Source: Oleiagrimonas sp964608595 (GTDB lineage Bacteria > Pseudomonadota > Gammaproteobacteria > Xanthomonadales > Rhodanobacteraceae). Taken from it: a DNA stretch of 23,715 bases. The stretch is taken from positions 1 to 23,715 of the forward strand of contig CAZSOU010000034.1 in assembly GCA_964608595.1 (NCBI GenBank). The letters run 5' to 3'. Each line of letters begins with the position of its first letter. Positions within the stretch are counted from its first letter, which is position 1. Position numbers and translations under genes: made by a program. Below are positions 7,901 to 15,223 of this stretch, in pieces. Under the pieces are notes generated by a model that worked only from the letters and a program-made list of their open reading frames with translations, did no database searches and was not told the DNA's origin.

Positions 7901-10900
7901 CTTCGGCAGCAACAGCACCGCCTTGGGACAAAATACCCTTGCCGGCAAGGATGCCTCCAGCGTGACCGATGCCGGCTACACCACCGCCGTGGGTACCGAA
8001 GCCTGGGCCACCGAAGACGGCGCCAGCGTATTGGGTTACAACAGTTACGCACAGGCGGTGAATTCGACAGTCCTCGGCTCCAACACATGGGTCACCAAGG
8101 AAGCCGAAAACAGTGTGTCACTGGGCTCCGAATCACTGGCTGATCGCGCCAACACGGTCTCGGTCGGCGCTTCGCACGACTGGACCAGCAGCGACGGCGT
8201 GGTACACAAGGCCAACGATCGCCAGATCACCAACGTTGCCGCCGGTACCGAAGCCACCGACGCGGTCAACAAGGCCCAGCTTGAAGCCGTTGCCGGTACC
8301 GCCAACCACTACCTCGCCGCCAATGGCGCGGGCGATGGTAGTGACGATGCGCTGGCCGCCGGCGATTACGGCACCGCCGTGGGATCAGCCAGCCTGGCCT
8401 TGGGCACCGGCGCCTCGGCGATCGGCAGCGGCACCACGGCGCTGGGCGAATTCAGCACCGCTACCGGCTATGGCAGTGTGGCCGCAGGCGATCACAGTGC
8501 TGCCTACGGCGACAATGCCCAGGCCAATGGAAACGCCAGCACTGCCGTGGGCGGGAACAGCCAGACCAACGGCATAAGCAGTGTTGCGGTCGGCTTCGGC
8601 AGCCTCGCCAACGGTGGCATGAGTGTCGCCCTGGGTTCGGGCGCGGAGACCAGCGGCCCCTTCTCGATCGCCGTGGGCAGCATGAGCCTCGCCGATGGTT
8701 GGCAGAGCAGTGCCATGGGCAGCGGCGCATGGGCCAAAGGCATGTATGCCACTGCAGTTGGCGCAGGCAGCACGGCCGAGACCATGGGTACTTCACTGGG
8801 CACTTACAGCCAGGCCAGTGGCGTCTCCACGGCCTTGGGCTACCAGTCCGCTGCCGGCAGCCTCCTCACCGACGATGATGGCAACCCGATTGGCGGCACC
8901 ATCGGCACGGCCGTGGGCGCCCACTCCGCGGCGCTCGGCAACAACGGTGCGGCACTGGGCATCAACGCCATGGCCGGCAAGGACATCGACAGCGTGACCG
9001 ACGCCGCGAACACCACCGCTATCGGCACCGAAGCCTGGGCCACCGAAGACGGTGCCACAGTCGTGGGCTACAACAGCTATGCACAAGCGGTGAACTCGAC
9101 GGTCCTCGGCTCCAACACGTGGGTCACCAAGGACGCCGAAAACAGTGTGTCACTCGGCACCGAATCGCTGGCCGACCGCGCCAATACCGTCTCCGTCGGC
9201 GCCTCGCACGACTGGACCGACGCCGCCGGCGTGGTACACAAGGCCAACGAGCGCCAGATCACCAACGTCGCCGCCGGCACCGAAGCCACCGACGCGGTCA
9301 ACGTCGGCCAACTCGAGCAGGCCACCGGTACGTCCAGTCATTACCTCGCCGCCAACGGCAACGGCGATGGCAGTGACGATGCCCTGGCGATCGGCGACTA
9401 CGGCACGGCAGTCGGATCAGCCACCCTTGCCGCGGGCACGGGTGCCACGGCGCTCGGCAGCGGTGCCACAGCGCTTGGCGAATTCAGCACTGCCAGCGGC
9501 TATGGCAGCGTGGCCGCCGGTGACCACAGCGCAGCTTACGGCGAGAATGCCCAAGCGAACGGTCTCGCCACGGTTGCCATCGGTCAGAACAGCGCGGCCA
9601 ATGGCGGCAATAGCGTGGCGATCGGCATGGGTAGCGTGAGCAACGCCGCCAACGGTGTCGCCATCGGCTGGCGCAGCAATGCCGATGGCGCCTTCAGTGT
9701 TGCCACCGGCATGCAAGCCCAGGCCCAAGGGCCATTCTCCGTCGCAACAGGCGCTTTCGCCTCGGCGTCGGCGTGGCAGAGCACAACCTATGGCTCGGGC
9801 GGTTCCGCCTCGGGATGGCAAAGCACGGCCTTGGGCGCCAACGCCTCCGCCAGCAACGGCAACACCACAGCCGTCGGCATGGGCAGCTCGGCGTCCGGTT
9901 TCGCCGGTACAGCGGTCGGCAGTGCCATTGGCCTTTCTGGCGGAGCTTCGGCTTCAGGCAACATGAGCACTGCGATCGGCGGCGGTGCCAAAGCCACCGG
10001 CGATGCCTCCACCACACTGGGCAGCAACTCCCTGGCCGGTATCGATGCCGACAGTGTCACTGAAGGCAATGACACAACGGCCGTGGGCAGCGAAGCCTGG
10101 GCTACCGAGGACGGTGCCACGGTCGTGGGCTACAACAGCTACGCACAGGCCGTGGATTCCACCGTGCTGGGTTCCAACGCTTGGGTTACCAAGGACGCCG
10201 ATAACAGCGTGTCGCTGGGCAGCGAATCGCTGGCCGACCGTGCCAATACTGTCTCGGTGGGCGCTTCGCACGATTGGACCAGCAGTGACGGCACGGTGCA
10301 CAAGGCCAACACACGCCAGATCACCAACGTCGCCGCCGGCACCGAGGACACCGACGCGGTCAACCTGGCCCAGCTCAAGGAAACGGGACTGGTCGACGGC
10401 GACGGCAACGCATTGGCCGCTGTCACCTACGATAGCGGCAGCGACAACGCCCGTGTCAGCCTGAGCGGCGCCAACGGCACCACGCTGGCCAACGTGGCCG
10501 CCGGCGTGAACGGTGACGAGGCCGTCAACGTCAAACAACTGCAATCGCTGGCAGCCACTATCGGGGGAGGTATCTCGATGGGGCCGGACGGTTTGATCGG
10601 CACACCCGACTTCGTGGTGCAAGACAGCCACTACTTCAACGTCGGCGATGCCATGGGTGCGCTGGACGATGCCTTGGACAGCGCCGTCGACGGTATCGCC
10701 AGTCTGGGTGACCGCATGAACACGCTGGAAGACCAGACCAGCCAAGCCAACAATCCCGGCAACGGCAACGGCCTGGCCATGGGTGAAAGCAGCCTCGCCA
10801 AAGACTCGCACGACACGGCCATCGGCAACGGGGCGACGGTGCATGCCGACGGCAGCACCGCACTGGGCAACAACGCAACAATCGACGCCAGCGCCACCAA

Positions 10901-11534
10901 TGCCGTGGCCGTGGGCGCCGACAGCCATGCCAGCGGCGCCTCCAGTACGGCCGTCGGCCAGGGAGCCGAGGCCAGCGGCACGAATGCCGTGGCCATCGGT
11001 GCGGGATCGGTGGCCAGCGAGGCCAACACCGTATCGGTCGGCAGCGACAACCAGCAGCGTCGCGTGACCCAGGTTGCCAATGGCGTCAACACGCACGACG
11101 CAGTCAACAAAGGTCAGCTCGACAACGCCACTCAGCAGGCCATCGAGACCGCGCAAAGCTATGCCGACAGCGCTGACCAGGTCACGCTGAACAACGCCAA
11201 GGCCTATACCGACAGCAAGATTGCCGGCATGGTCAGCAGCACCGACTTCAACGGCTTCCGCAACCAGGTCAACCAGCGTTTCCATACGGTGAATCAGCGT
11301 CTGGACCGGGTCGGCGCCATGAACTCGGCGCTGGCCGGCATGACCGGTGCCATTGCCGGGGCCGCGCGTACCACCAACCGTATCAGTGCCGCCGCCGGCG
11401 GTTATCACGGACAAGCCGCCATTGCCGTGGGTTATTCGCACACCCTTCCCGGCAACGGCTCGATCCTGTTCGGCGGTTCCGTCGCAGGGGGCGGCGAATC
11501 CACCGGCACCGTCGGCGTCAGCTTCGGCTGGTAA
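4944..11534 (+). CDS. trimeric autotransporter adhesin (YadA/Hia type, type Vc secretion)
   Basis: A 2196-residue trimeric autotransporter adhesin. It starts with an extended signal peptide (ESPR): MNKIYSKVW...NAIVVASELAR (1-24), a basic stretch, and a hydrophobic core ending AHA at 59. The ATG at 4944 is fixed by this motif and by GGGGAG 6 nt upstream. Mature domains in order: a short head and neck (~60-170); a long YadA-like head of AxAxG..S.A.G repeats closed by a neck near nt 7110-7230; three ~350-residue head-neck modules (7233-10383); a stalk with a Gly-rich beta module and coiled coil (~10384-10740); a second small head (~10770-11030); a last neck; a coiled coil (~11120-11310); and a YadA membrane anchor ending in Phe-Gly-Trp, the aromatic C-terminus needed for beta-barrel assembly. 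Unusual points are an EF-hand-like loop at 6123-6158 and two cysteines (C62, C81), the only ones I see in the mature protein. The reading frame is intact throughout. Confidence 0.97.
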   Translation: MNKIYSKVWSTSLNAIVVASELARCGSKGSRATDRSGRVLMRSLLAAVIGIALIPGAHAGVCEGTFQKGQQPTAVDDALACGSVAAAQGKNSTAIGNQALTSATGASALGFQARASADNAVALGSGSIADQANTVSVGSTGNERRVVHVADGVDAQDAVNKAQLDAVAAKASDDTAEATRYFKATADGDDGVDAIAEGRGSAAVGAGSHAAANHTTALGANTQATQMAATAIGADAIAAGLSATAIGADSVAAGIGNVAIGSLANAVSQGGASTAVGTYAMAQGDGTTALGAEANANGPGSTALGRQAMTNGEAATAVGVRSGAADFATAIGNNAIAVGTYSNAVGGYAQAIGSFSTSVGSFSAAVGNQSVAMGQFAAATSDGSIAIGSHDWNDANGDGLPDPGETTVAQGQGSIAMGSLASTDADHSIAIGENAMTRGAGNTTVGADSAALGKAATANGNQAQALADYATAAGSSSLAAGLGASAIGSGATALADGSTTTGLNSTASGIHSAAYGEQAEASGASSVAMGGVAVDDSGEPLLADADGNPVNTAATSTGTAATAIGASSSASGLASSALGTGAGASGQQSTALGSLATANGQFATSVGSQSAAVGDGSVAVGGGTELFPGFVVDTVANGTNAAAFGAGAHALADNTTAVGALSQNDKAGGTAVGYFAYTQGENATAIGVNSWASGTSSVAVGDGSTTSSNAENSVALGSDSWADRANVVSVGNAEDGQTRQITNVAAGTEDTDAVNVGQVKDAIHYVAANGSGDGSDDALAMGDYGTAVGSASLAMGTGTSALGSGATALGEFSTSVGYNSVASGDNSMAMGSNAQATANSTIAMGTNSLTLYEGGIAIGPDSVSEGFGAVAVGPGSNAQGSFASAYGLSAITKGAFATALGSQSEADGWQSTAIGSGAYAKEMYGTAIGSGSGAELMGTAAGTYSYASGASTALGYSAIAGTTIYDDQGRPVDGTAGTAVGTQAVAFGSNSTALGQNTLAGKDASSVTDAGYTTAVGTEAWATEDGASVLGYNSYAQAVNSTVLGSNTWVTKEAENSVSLGSESLADRANTVSVGASHDWTSSDGVVHKANDRQITNVAAGTEATDAVNKAQLEAVAGTANHYLAANGAGDGSDDALAAGDYGTAVGSASLALGTGASAIGSGTTALGEFSTATGYGSVAAGDHSAAYGDNAQANGNASTAVGGNSQTNGISSVAVGFGSLANGGMSVALGSGAETSGPFSIAVGSMSLADGWQSSAMGSGAWAKGMYATAVGAGSTAETMGTSLGTYSQASGVSTALGYQSAAGSLLTDDDGNPIGGTIGTAVGAHSAALGNNGAALGINAMAGKDIDSVTDAANTTAIGTEAWATEDGATVVGYNSYAQAVNSTVLGSNTWVTKDAENSVSLGTESLADRANTVSVGASHDWTDAAGVVHKANERQITNVAAGTEATDAVNVGQLEQATGTSSHYLAANGNGDGSDDALAIGDYGTAVGSATLAAGTGATALGSGATALGEFSTASGYGSVAAGDHSAAYGENAQANGLATVAIGQNSAANGGNSVAIGMGSVSNAANGVAIGWRSNADGAFSVATGMQAQAQGPFSVATGAFASASAWQSTTYGSGGSASGWQSTALGANASASNGNTTAVGMGSSASGFAGTAVGSAIGLSGGASASGNMSTAIGGGAKATGDASTTLGSNSLAGIDADSVTEGNDTTAVGSEAWATEDGATVVGYNSYAQAVDSTVLGSNAWVTKDADNSVSLGSESLADRANTVSVGASHDWTSSDGTVHKANTRQITNVAAGTEDTDAVNLAQLKETGLVDGDGNALAAVTYDSGSDNARVSLSGANGTTLANVAAGVNGDEAVNVKQLQSLAATIGGGISMGPDGLIGTPDFVVQDSHYFNVGDAMGALDDALDSAVDGIASLGDRMNTLEDQTSQANNPGNGNGLAMGESSLAKDSHDTAIGNGATVHADGSTALGNNATIDASATNAVAVGADSHASGASSTAVGQGAEASGTNAVAIGAGSVASEANTVSVGSDNQQRRVTQVANGVNTHDAVNKGQLDNATQQAIETAQSYADSADQVTLNNAKAYTDSKIAGMVSSTDFNGFRNQVNQRFHTVNQRLDRVGAMNSALAGMTGAIAGAARTTNRISAAAGGYHGQAAIAVGYSHTLPGNGSILFGGSVAGGGESTGTVGVSFGW
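6123..6158 (+). other. EF-hand-type calcium loop encoded within the adhesin head
   Basis: Residues 394-405 of the adhesin read DANGDGLPDPGE. They match the canonical 12-residue calcium loop at positions 1 (D), 3 (N), 5 (D), 6 (G), 9 (D) and 12 (E). The loop interrupts the regular head repeats (SIAIGSHDWN before, TTVAQGQGSIAMG after). Position 8 is Pro rather than the aliphatic residue of a true helix-loop-helix EF-hand, so a stand-alone loop is likelier. Calcium binding is inferred. Confidence 0.55.
7233..10383 (+). repeat. three tandem ~1.05 kb head-neck modules in the adhesin gene
   Basis: Three in-frame copies begin at 7233, 8307 and 9339. Each opens with H-Y-(V/L)-A-A-N-G...GDGSDDALA and closes with a block starting GTEAWATEDG (7992, 9024; GSEAWATEDG at 10086), followed by the VSVGASHDWT neck and a DAVN..QL segment. 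Start-to-start distances are 1074 and 1032 nt; the closing blocks are 1032 and 1062 nt apart. The ends of the modules are the best conserved; the centres diverge more. This structure can expand or contract by recombination and will challenge short-read assembly. Confidence 0.9.
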
Positions 11535-11539
11535 TCCGA

Positions 11540-11567
11540 GCGGGCACCTTTTCATCGGGGTGCCCGC
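11540..11567 (+). other. GC-rich stem-loop between adhesin and protease genes
   Basis: GCGGGCACC (11540-11548) pairs perfectly with GGTGCCCGC (11559-11567) around a 10-nt loop, starting 5 nt after the adhesin stop. No T-run follows (CTTCACTC), so it is at best a weak or attenuating terminator, or a 3'-end stabiliser of the adhesin mRNA. Partial read-through into the protease gene would give polar co-expression. Confidence 0.5.
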
Positions 11568-11636
11568 CTTCACTCAGGCGTGGCCCGACCAGGCCAGCCT
11601 CGTTTCCGAAACATCCTTTTTCACGGGGAGAAACCC

Positions 11637-13553
11637 ATGACATCGCACCGTCGTTCCATCCATGCCTGCACCCTCGCCGCCGCCGTGGCCCTGGCCTTCT
11701 CAGGCGCCGCCTCGGCCACACAGCAATTGCCCACGCGACATGCGTCGGTAACACACATCCACAAAGCGGTGGCCGCCACGCGTACCCGAAGCCAGGCGCC
11801 GGTGACGTTCCACCAGTTCATCGTCAAGTACCGCAAGGGCACGACCGAACGCGTCAATGCCAAGGCACGCACCAACGCCTTGTCCGTGGCAGCCTCGCGC
11901 GCCGGATTGACGCGCATGCACACCAACGCCGTCGGCGCGACACAGACCGCGGTCACCTTCAGGCATCTGCGACGCTTGTCCGTGGGTGCCGATCTGGTGC
12001 GCTCGTCGCGTCCACTCAGCAAGACGGAAACCAACGCGTTGCTGCGGCAGCTGCGTGCCGACCCATCCGTCCAGTACGCGCAGCCCGACTACATCAAGCA
12101 CGCCCTGGACGTCACGCCCAACGACCCGCATTTCGCCGACCTGCAATGGGACATGACCGACGCCACTGGCGGCATGAATGCGCAGAAGGCCTGGGATACC
12201 GGCACCGGCGAGGGTATCGTGGTGGCGGTCATCGACACCGGCTACGTCGACCACCAGGACCTTGCCGACAACGTGGTACCCGGCTACGACTTCATCAGCT
12301 ATTACGGGCAGACCCAGGACGGCAACCAGTACCCGGACATCGCCGGTGATGGTGACGGCCGCGACGACGATGCCCATGATGCCGGTGACTGGATCGATTC
12401 CAGCATGAGCAGCTGGTGCGGCAACCCCGCTTCCCGCAGCTCCTGGCACGGCACCCACGTGGCCGGCACGGTGGCCGCGGTGGCCAACAACGACAAGGCC
12501 ATCGCCGGGGCCGCCTACGGCGCCAAGGTGGAGCCGGTGCGCGTGCTCGGCCATTGCGGCGGCACCACCTCGGATATTGCCGATGCCATCACCTGGGCCT
12601 CCGGCGGCCATGTCGACGGCGTGCCGGACAACCCGAATCCGGCCGAGGTCATCAACATGAGCCTGGGCGGCTCCGGCCAGTGCAGTGCCGACCCGGCCAC
12701 CCAGGAGGCCATCGACGGCGCCATCTCGCGTGGCACCACCGTGGTCGTGGCGGCCGGCAACGCCAACGCGGACGCGGCCAACTTTTCGCCAGCCAGCTGC
12801 AAGGGCGTGATCACCGTGGGCGCCGTCGGCGTCCAGGGCGCCAAGTCGTGGTTCTCCAACTACGGCCCGACCGTGGCTCTGTCCGCCCCCGGCGGCAGCG
12901 CACAGACCGGCAGCGACAGCGACAACACGCACTGGATCTGGTCGCTGGGCAACAGCGGGACCCAGGAACCGGTGGCCAGCCCCGACGGTGACATCCTGAT
13001 GGGCATGGTCGGTACCTCACAGGCATCCCCGCACGTGGCTGCAGCCGTGGCGCTGATGCAGGCGGCGCGCGTTTCCGCCGACCTCGATCCGCTGACGCCG
13101 GAACAGGCCAAGCGCATCCTCAAGAGCACCGCCAAACCGTTCGGCACGCAACCACCGGCGGCCACACCGATCGGCTCGGGCATCGTCGACGCGGCGGCAG
13201 CCGTGGCCGAAGCCGTCAAGCCGGATGCCGGCGACATCGAGGCCATCCTGCTCGACAACGGTGTCCCCGTCACCGGCCAGACCGGCGCCGGCGGCGACTC
13301 GCTGGTGTACCAGATCAACGTTCCGGAAGGCGCCAGCCTGCTGACCCTGCGTACCTACGGCGGCAGCGGCGACGTCAGCGCGTATGTTTCCGCGGGTACC
13401 GTTCCCACGGCAGACAGCCACGATTACGCGTCCACGCGTCCCGGCAATACCGAAGCGGTGGTCATCCGGGCTCCGGCGGCGGGCACCTACTACCTGCGCG
13501 TGGTCGGCGTGCAGCCGTTCACGAACCTCAGCGTGCTCGGCCTGTCGCGATGA
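11637..13553 (+). CDS. secreted subtilisin-like (S8) serine protease with PPC domain
   Basis: A 638-residue exported serine endopeptidase. The Sec signal peptide is about 1-27 (cleavage near ASA). An inhibitor I9-like propeptide follows (~58-155, beginning HQFIVKYRKG) and should fold and then be removed. The S8 catalytic domain (~175-525) has D200 (AVIDTGY), H271 (SWHGTHVAGT), oxyanion N375 (VAAGN) and S461 (GTSQASPHVA). Cysteines C261, C307, C349 and C388 may form two disulfides. An Asp/Gly-rich insert (237-249, DGDGRDDDAHDAG) may bind calcium. The C-terminal pre-peptidase domain (~550-635) is usually trimmed after secretion. Gln462 replaces the Met that normally follows the catalytic Ser. 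The start at ATG 11637 has GGGGAG upstream, the same leader as the adhesin 102 nt before. A role in processing surface proteins such as the adhesin is possible but unproven. Confidence 0.96.
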   Translation: MTSHRRSIHACTLAAAVALAFSGAASATQQLPTRHASVTHIHKAVAATRTRSQAPVTFHQFIVKYRKGTTERVNAKARTNALSVAASRAGLTRMHTNAVGATQTAVTFRHLRRLSVGADLVRSSRPLSKTETNALLRQLRADPSVQYAQPDYIKHALDVTPNDPHFADLQWDMTDATGGMNAQKAWDTGTGEGIVVAVIDTGYVDHQDLADNVVPGYDFISYYGQTQDGNQYPDIAGDGDGRDDDAHDAGDWIDSSMSSWCGNPASRSSWHGTHVAGTVAAVANNDKAIAGAAYGAKVEPVRVLGHCGGTTSDIADAITWASGGHVDGVPDNPNPAEVINMSLGGSGQCSADPATQEAIDGAISRGTTVVVAAGNANADAANFSPASCKGVITVGAVGVQGAKSWFSNYGPTVALSAPGGSAQTGSDSDNTHWIWSLGNSGTQEPVASPDGDILMGMVGTSQASPHVAAAVALMQAARVSADLDPLTPEQAKRILKSTAKPFGTQPPAATPIGSGIVDAAAAVAEAVKPDAGDIEAILLDNGVPVTGQTGAGGDSLVYQINVPEGASLLTLRTYGGSGDVSAYVSAGTVPTADSHDYASTRPGNTEAVVIRAPAAGTYYLRVVGVQPFTNLSVLGLSR

Positions 13554-13606
13554 GATAAGCAGCACGTCCACCTCAAGGTAGGTCAGGCATGGCCCGCCTT
13601 TCTCCA

Positions 13607-13655
13607 CGCCCCGACCAACCTCATCTTCATCAGGTCATTGGTCGGGGCGCTTTTT
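13607..13655 (+). terminator. rho-independent terminator after the protease gene
   Basis: CGCCCCGACCAA (13607-13618) and TTGGTCGGGGCG (13638-13649) form a perfect 12-bp stem around a 19-nt loop, followed by CTTTTT. It ends transcription of the adhesin-protease unit and insulates oxyR. Confidence 0.9.
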
Positions 13656-13713
13656 CATGGCCTGCCGCTTGCCAGTGCCACCGCAAAGGACAATGATGGC
13701 AATGCACGAATAG

Positions 13714-13728
13714 ATAGACGCCCTCTAT
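13714..13728 (+). promoter_or_regulatory. OxyR/LysR-type operator upstream of oxyR
   Basis: ATAG-N7-CTAT inside the palindrome GATAGA-CGCCC-TCTATC. The outer tetranucleotides match the OxyR half-site exactly and the spacing gives the LysR-family T-N11-A. It is centred about 23 nt before the oxyR GTG, just upstream of the ribosome binding site, which fits autorepression. Only one half-site is clear; the second expected ATAG/CTAT pair is not conserved on either side. Confidence 0.5.
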
Positions 13729-13729
13729 C

Positions 13730-13736
13730 GAGGAGG
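13730..13736 (+). promoter_or_regulatory. ribosome binding site fixing the oxyR GTG start
   Basis: GAGGAGG lies 7 nt before GTG at 13744. It decides for this GTG, which also gives the protein the E. coli OxyR numbering of its redox cysteines. Confidence 0.8.
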
Positions 13737-13743
13737 CACGATC

Positions 13744-14721
13744 GTGAACCTGCGTGACCTGCAGTACCTGGTAGCCCTCGCCGAACACCGGCATTTCGGT
13801 CATGCCGCCGAGGCCAGTTTCGTCAGCCAGCCGACACTGTCCACCCAGATTCGCAAATTGGAAGACGAGCTCGGAGTCGCCTTGTTCGAGCGCACGCCGC
13901 GCAATGTTCTGTTGACCGACACCGGCAAGGAGATCGCCAGGCGTGCACGTCACGTTCTGGGCGAGGTCGATCAGATTCGCGATGTGGCGCGGCGCGCCCG
14001 CGATCCCGACTCGGGCACGGTACGACTGGGCATTTTCCCTACCTTGGCACCTTATCTCCTCCCCCATGTCGTACCGCTCGTTCGTGAACGCTTCCCGCGG
14101 CTGGAGCTGTTGCTGGTGGAAGAGAAAACCGAGGAGGTTCTGAACCGTCTGCGCGAGGGACGGCTGGATGCCGGCATTGTCGCCCTGCCGATCCACGACG
14201 AGCACCTGCACGCGGAATTTCTGTTCGAGGAACCGTTCGTGCTGGCCGCACCGCAGAACCATCCCCTGGCACACAGGAAATCACTGCAACTGGCCGACCT
14301 CGCCGACGAAAACCTGCTGCTGCTGGAAGACGGGCATTGCCTGCGCGACCAGGCGCTTGAGGTATGCCACCTGGCCGGCGCCAACGAACGCAGCGGTTTT
14401 CGCGCAACCAGTCTGGAAACGTTGCGACAGATGGTGGCCGCGAATGTGGGGATCACGTTGCTGCCGACCCTGGCCGTCATGCCCCCTGTGGCCTGTGCGC
14501 CGAACATGCGCCTGGTGGAGTTTCGCGGCCACCCGCCACATCGGCGCATCGCGATGTTGTGGCGCAAGAGTTCGGCGATGAGCGAATTTCTGCAGCAGTT
14601 GGCGGAGGTTTTCAAGGCCTTGCCAACCGAGCTTCTCGACGCGCATCGCGCAACTCAGCAATGCAACAGCGACTCCAGCCGAACATCCGAGCGCCAACGC
14701 GAGCGCCCGTCGAGTGCCTGA
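13744..14721 (+). CDS. oxyR: hydrogen-peroxide-sensing transcriptional regulator OxyR
   Basis: A 325-residue LysR-family regulator. The N-terminal winged helix-turn-helix (1-60) is typical: LRDLQYLVALAEHRHFGHAA, then FVSQPTLSTQIRKLE. The effector domain runs from about 90 to 300. C199 and C208 in EDGHCLRDQALEVC are at exactly the E. coli OxyR positions that form the peroxide-sensing disulfide, so this is OxyR and not a generic LysR protein. It activates catalase, peroxiredoxin and related genes on oxidation. The final ~20 residues (Ser/Arg/Gln-rich) exceed the usual ~305-residue length and coincide with the 67-nt stretch that overlaps the convergent apt gene. Start GTG is supported by GAGGAGG; an ATAG-N7-CTAT palindrome just upstream suggests autoregulation. 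The 12-bp-stem terminator upstream separates it from the protease gene. Confidence 0.97.
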   Translation: MNLRDLQYLVALAEHRHFGHAAEASFVSQPTLSTQIRKLEDELGVALFERTPRNVLLTDTGKEIARRARHVLGEVDQIRDVARRARDPDSGTVRLGIFPTLAPYLLPHVVPLVRERFPRLELLLVEEKTEEVLNRLREGRLDAGIVALPIHDEHLHAEFLFEEPFVLAAPQNHPLAHRKSLQLADLADENLLLLEDGHCLRDQALEVCHLAGANERSGFRATSLETLRQMVAANVGITLLPTLAVMPPVACAPNMRLVEFRGHPPHRRIAMLWRKSSAMSEFLQQLAEVFKALPTELLDAHRATQQCNSDSSRTSERQRERPSSA

Positions 14722-15173
14722 AGCTCCAGCACGACAGCCGCGCCGGCCACGACCACACCAAGGCGTTCGAGCAGCTCGCGCGAAGCCGCCAACGTGCCGC
14801 CAGACGCCAACACATCATCGACCAGCAGCACCTTCTGGCCCGCGTCGAACGCATCGCGATGCACCTCCAGACGCGCGCTGCCGTATTCCAGTGCATAGTC
14901 CACGCTTTCCGTCGCACCCGGCAATTTCCCGGCCTTGCGCAGCGGCACGAAGCCGACGCCCCGCAATGCCGCCAACGCCGCGCCGAAAATGAAGCCACGC
15001 GCCTCGATGCCGCAGATCACGTCGATATCCTCATCGCGCCAGGGCGTTGCCAGGTCCTCCAGACAGGCCGCGAAGCCATCGGCATCGGCCAGCAACGGCG
15101 TGACATCCTTGAACAAAACGCCCGGCGACGGGAAATCGGGAATGTCGCGAATCAGGGAAGTCCAGTCGGACAT
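14655..15173 (-). CDS. apt: adenine phosphoribosyltransferase
   Basis: A 172-residue purine salvage enzyme that converts adenine and PRPP to AMP and pyrophosphate in the cytoplasm. It begins IRDIPDFPSPGVLFKDVTPLL (8-28), the standard Apt N-terminus with adenine-contacting residues. GIEARGFIFG (55-64) and the PRPP-binding loop VLLVDDVLASGGT (115-127) are intact. The length matches the family (170-183). The ATG at 15173 is preceded by GAAGGA. Its 3' end overlaps oxyR by 67 nt on the opposite strand, so the two transcripts are complementary over at least this part. DUF2007 lies 50 nt upstream on the same strand and could be co-transcribed. Confidence 0.97.
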   Translation of the reverse strand: MSDWTSLIRDIPDFPSPGVLFKDVTPLLADADGFAACLEDLATPWRDEDIDVICGIEARGFIFGAALAALRGVGFVPLRKAGKLPGATESVDYALEYGSARLEVHRDAFDAGQKVLLVDDVLASGGTLAASRELLERLGVVVAGAAVVLELQALDGRSRWRSDVRLESLLHC

Positions 15174-15223
15174 TGAAAATCCTTCGTCAAAACAAACGCC
15201 GCCCCCACCCTGCGGTGGCGCTG

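Noticed and set aside
9954..11573. 539-codon open frame antisense to the adhesin gene
   Set aside because: The frame lies opposite highly repetitive Gly/Ala codons of a clear adhesin; its product is low-complexity Gly/Val/Ala/His with no domain, and no start signal is evident. The 415-codon antisense frame at 4977-6224 is the same effect.
11700..12932. 410-codon minus-strand frame inside the S8 protease gene
   Set aside because: Shadow of the protease coding frame; low-complexity Gly/Val/His/Arg product and no recognisable domain.
15190..15215. Stem with CCACC/GGTGG between the DUF2007 gene and apt, followed on the minus strand by TTTGTTTTG
   Set aside because: Short imperfect stem with extra G residues before an interrupted T-run; could attenuate but is not convincing.
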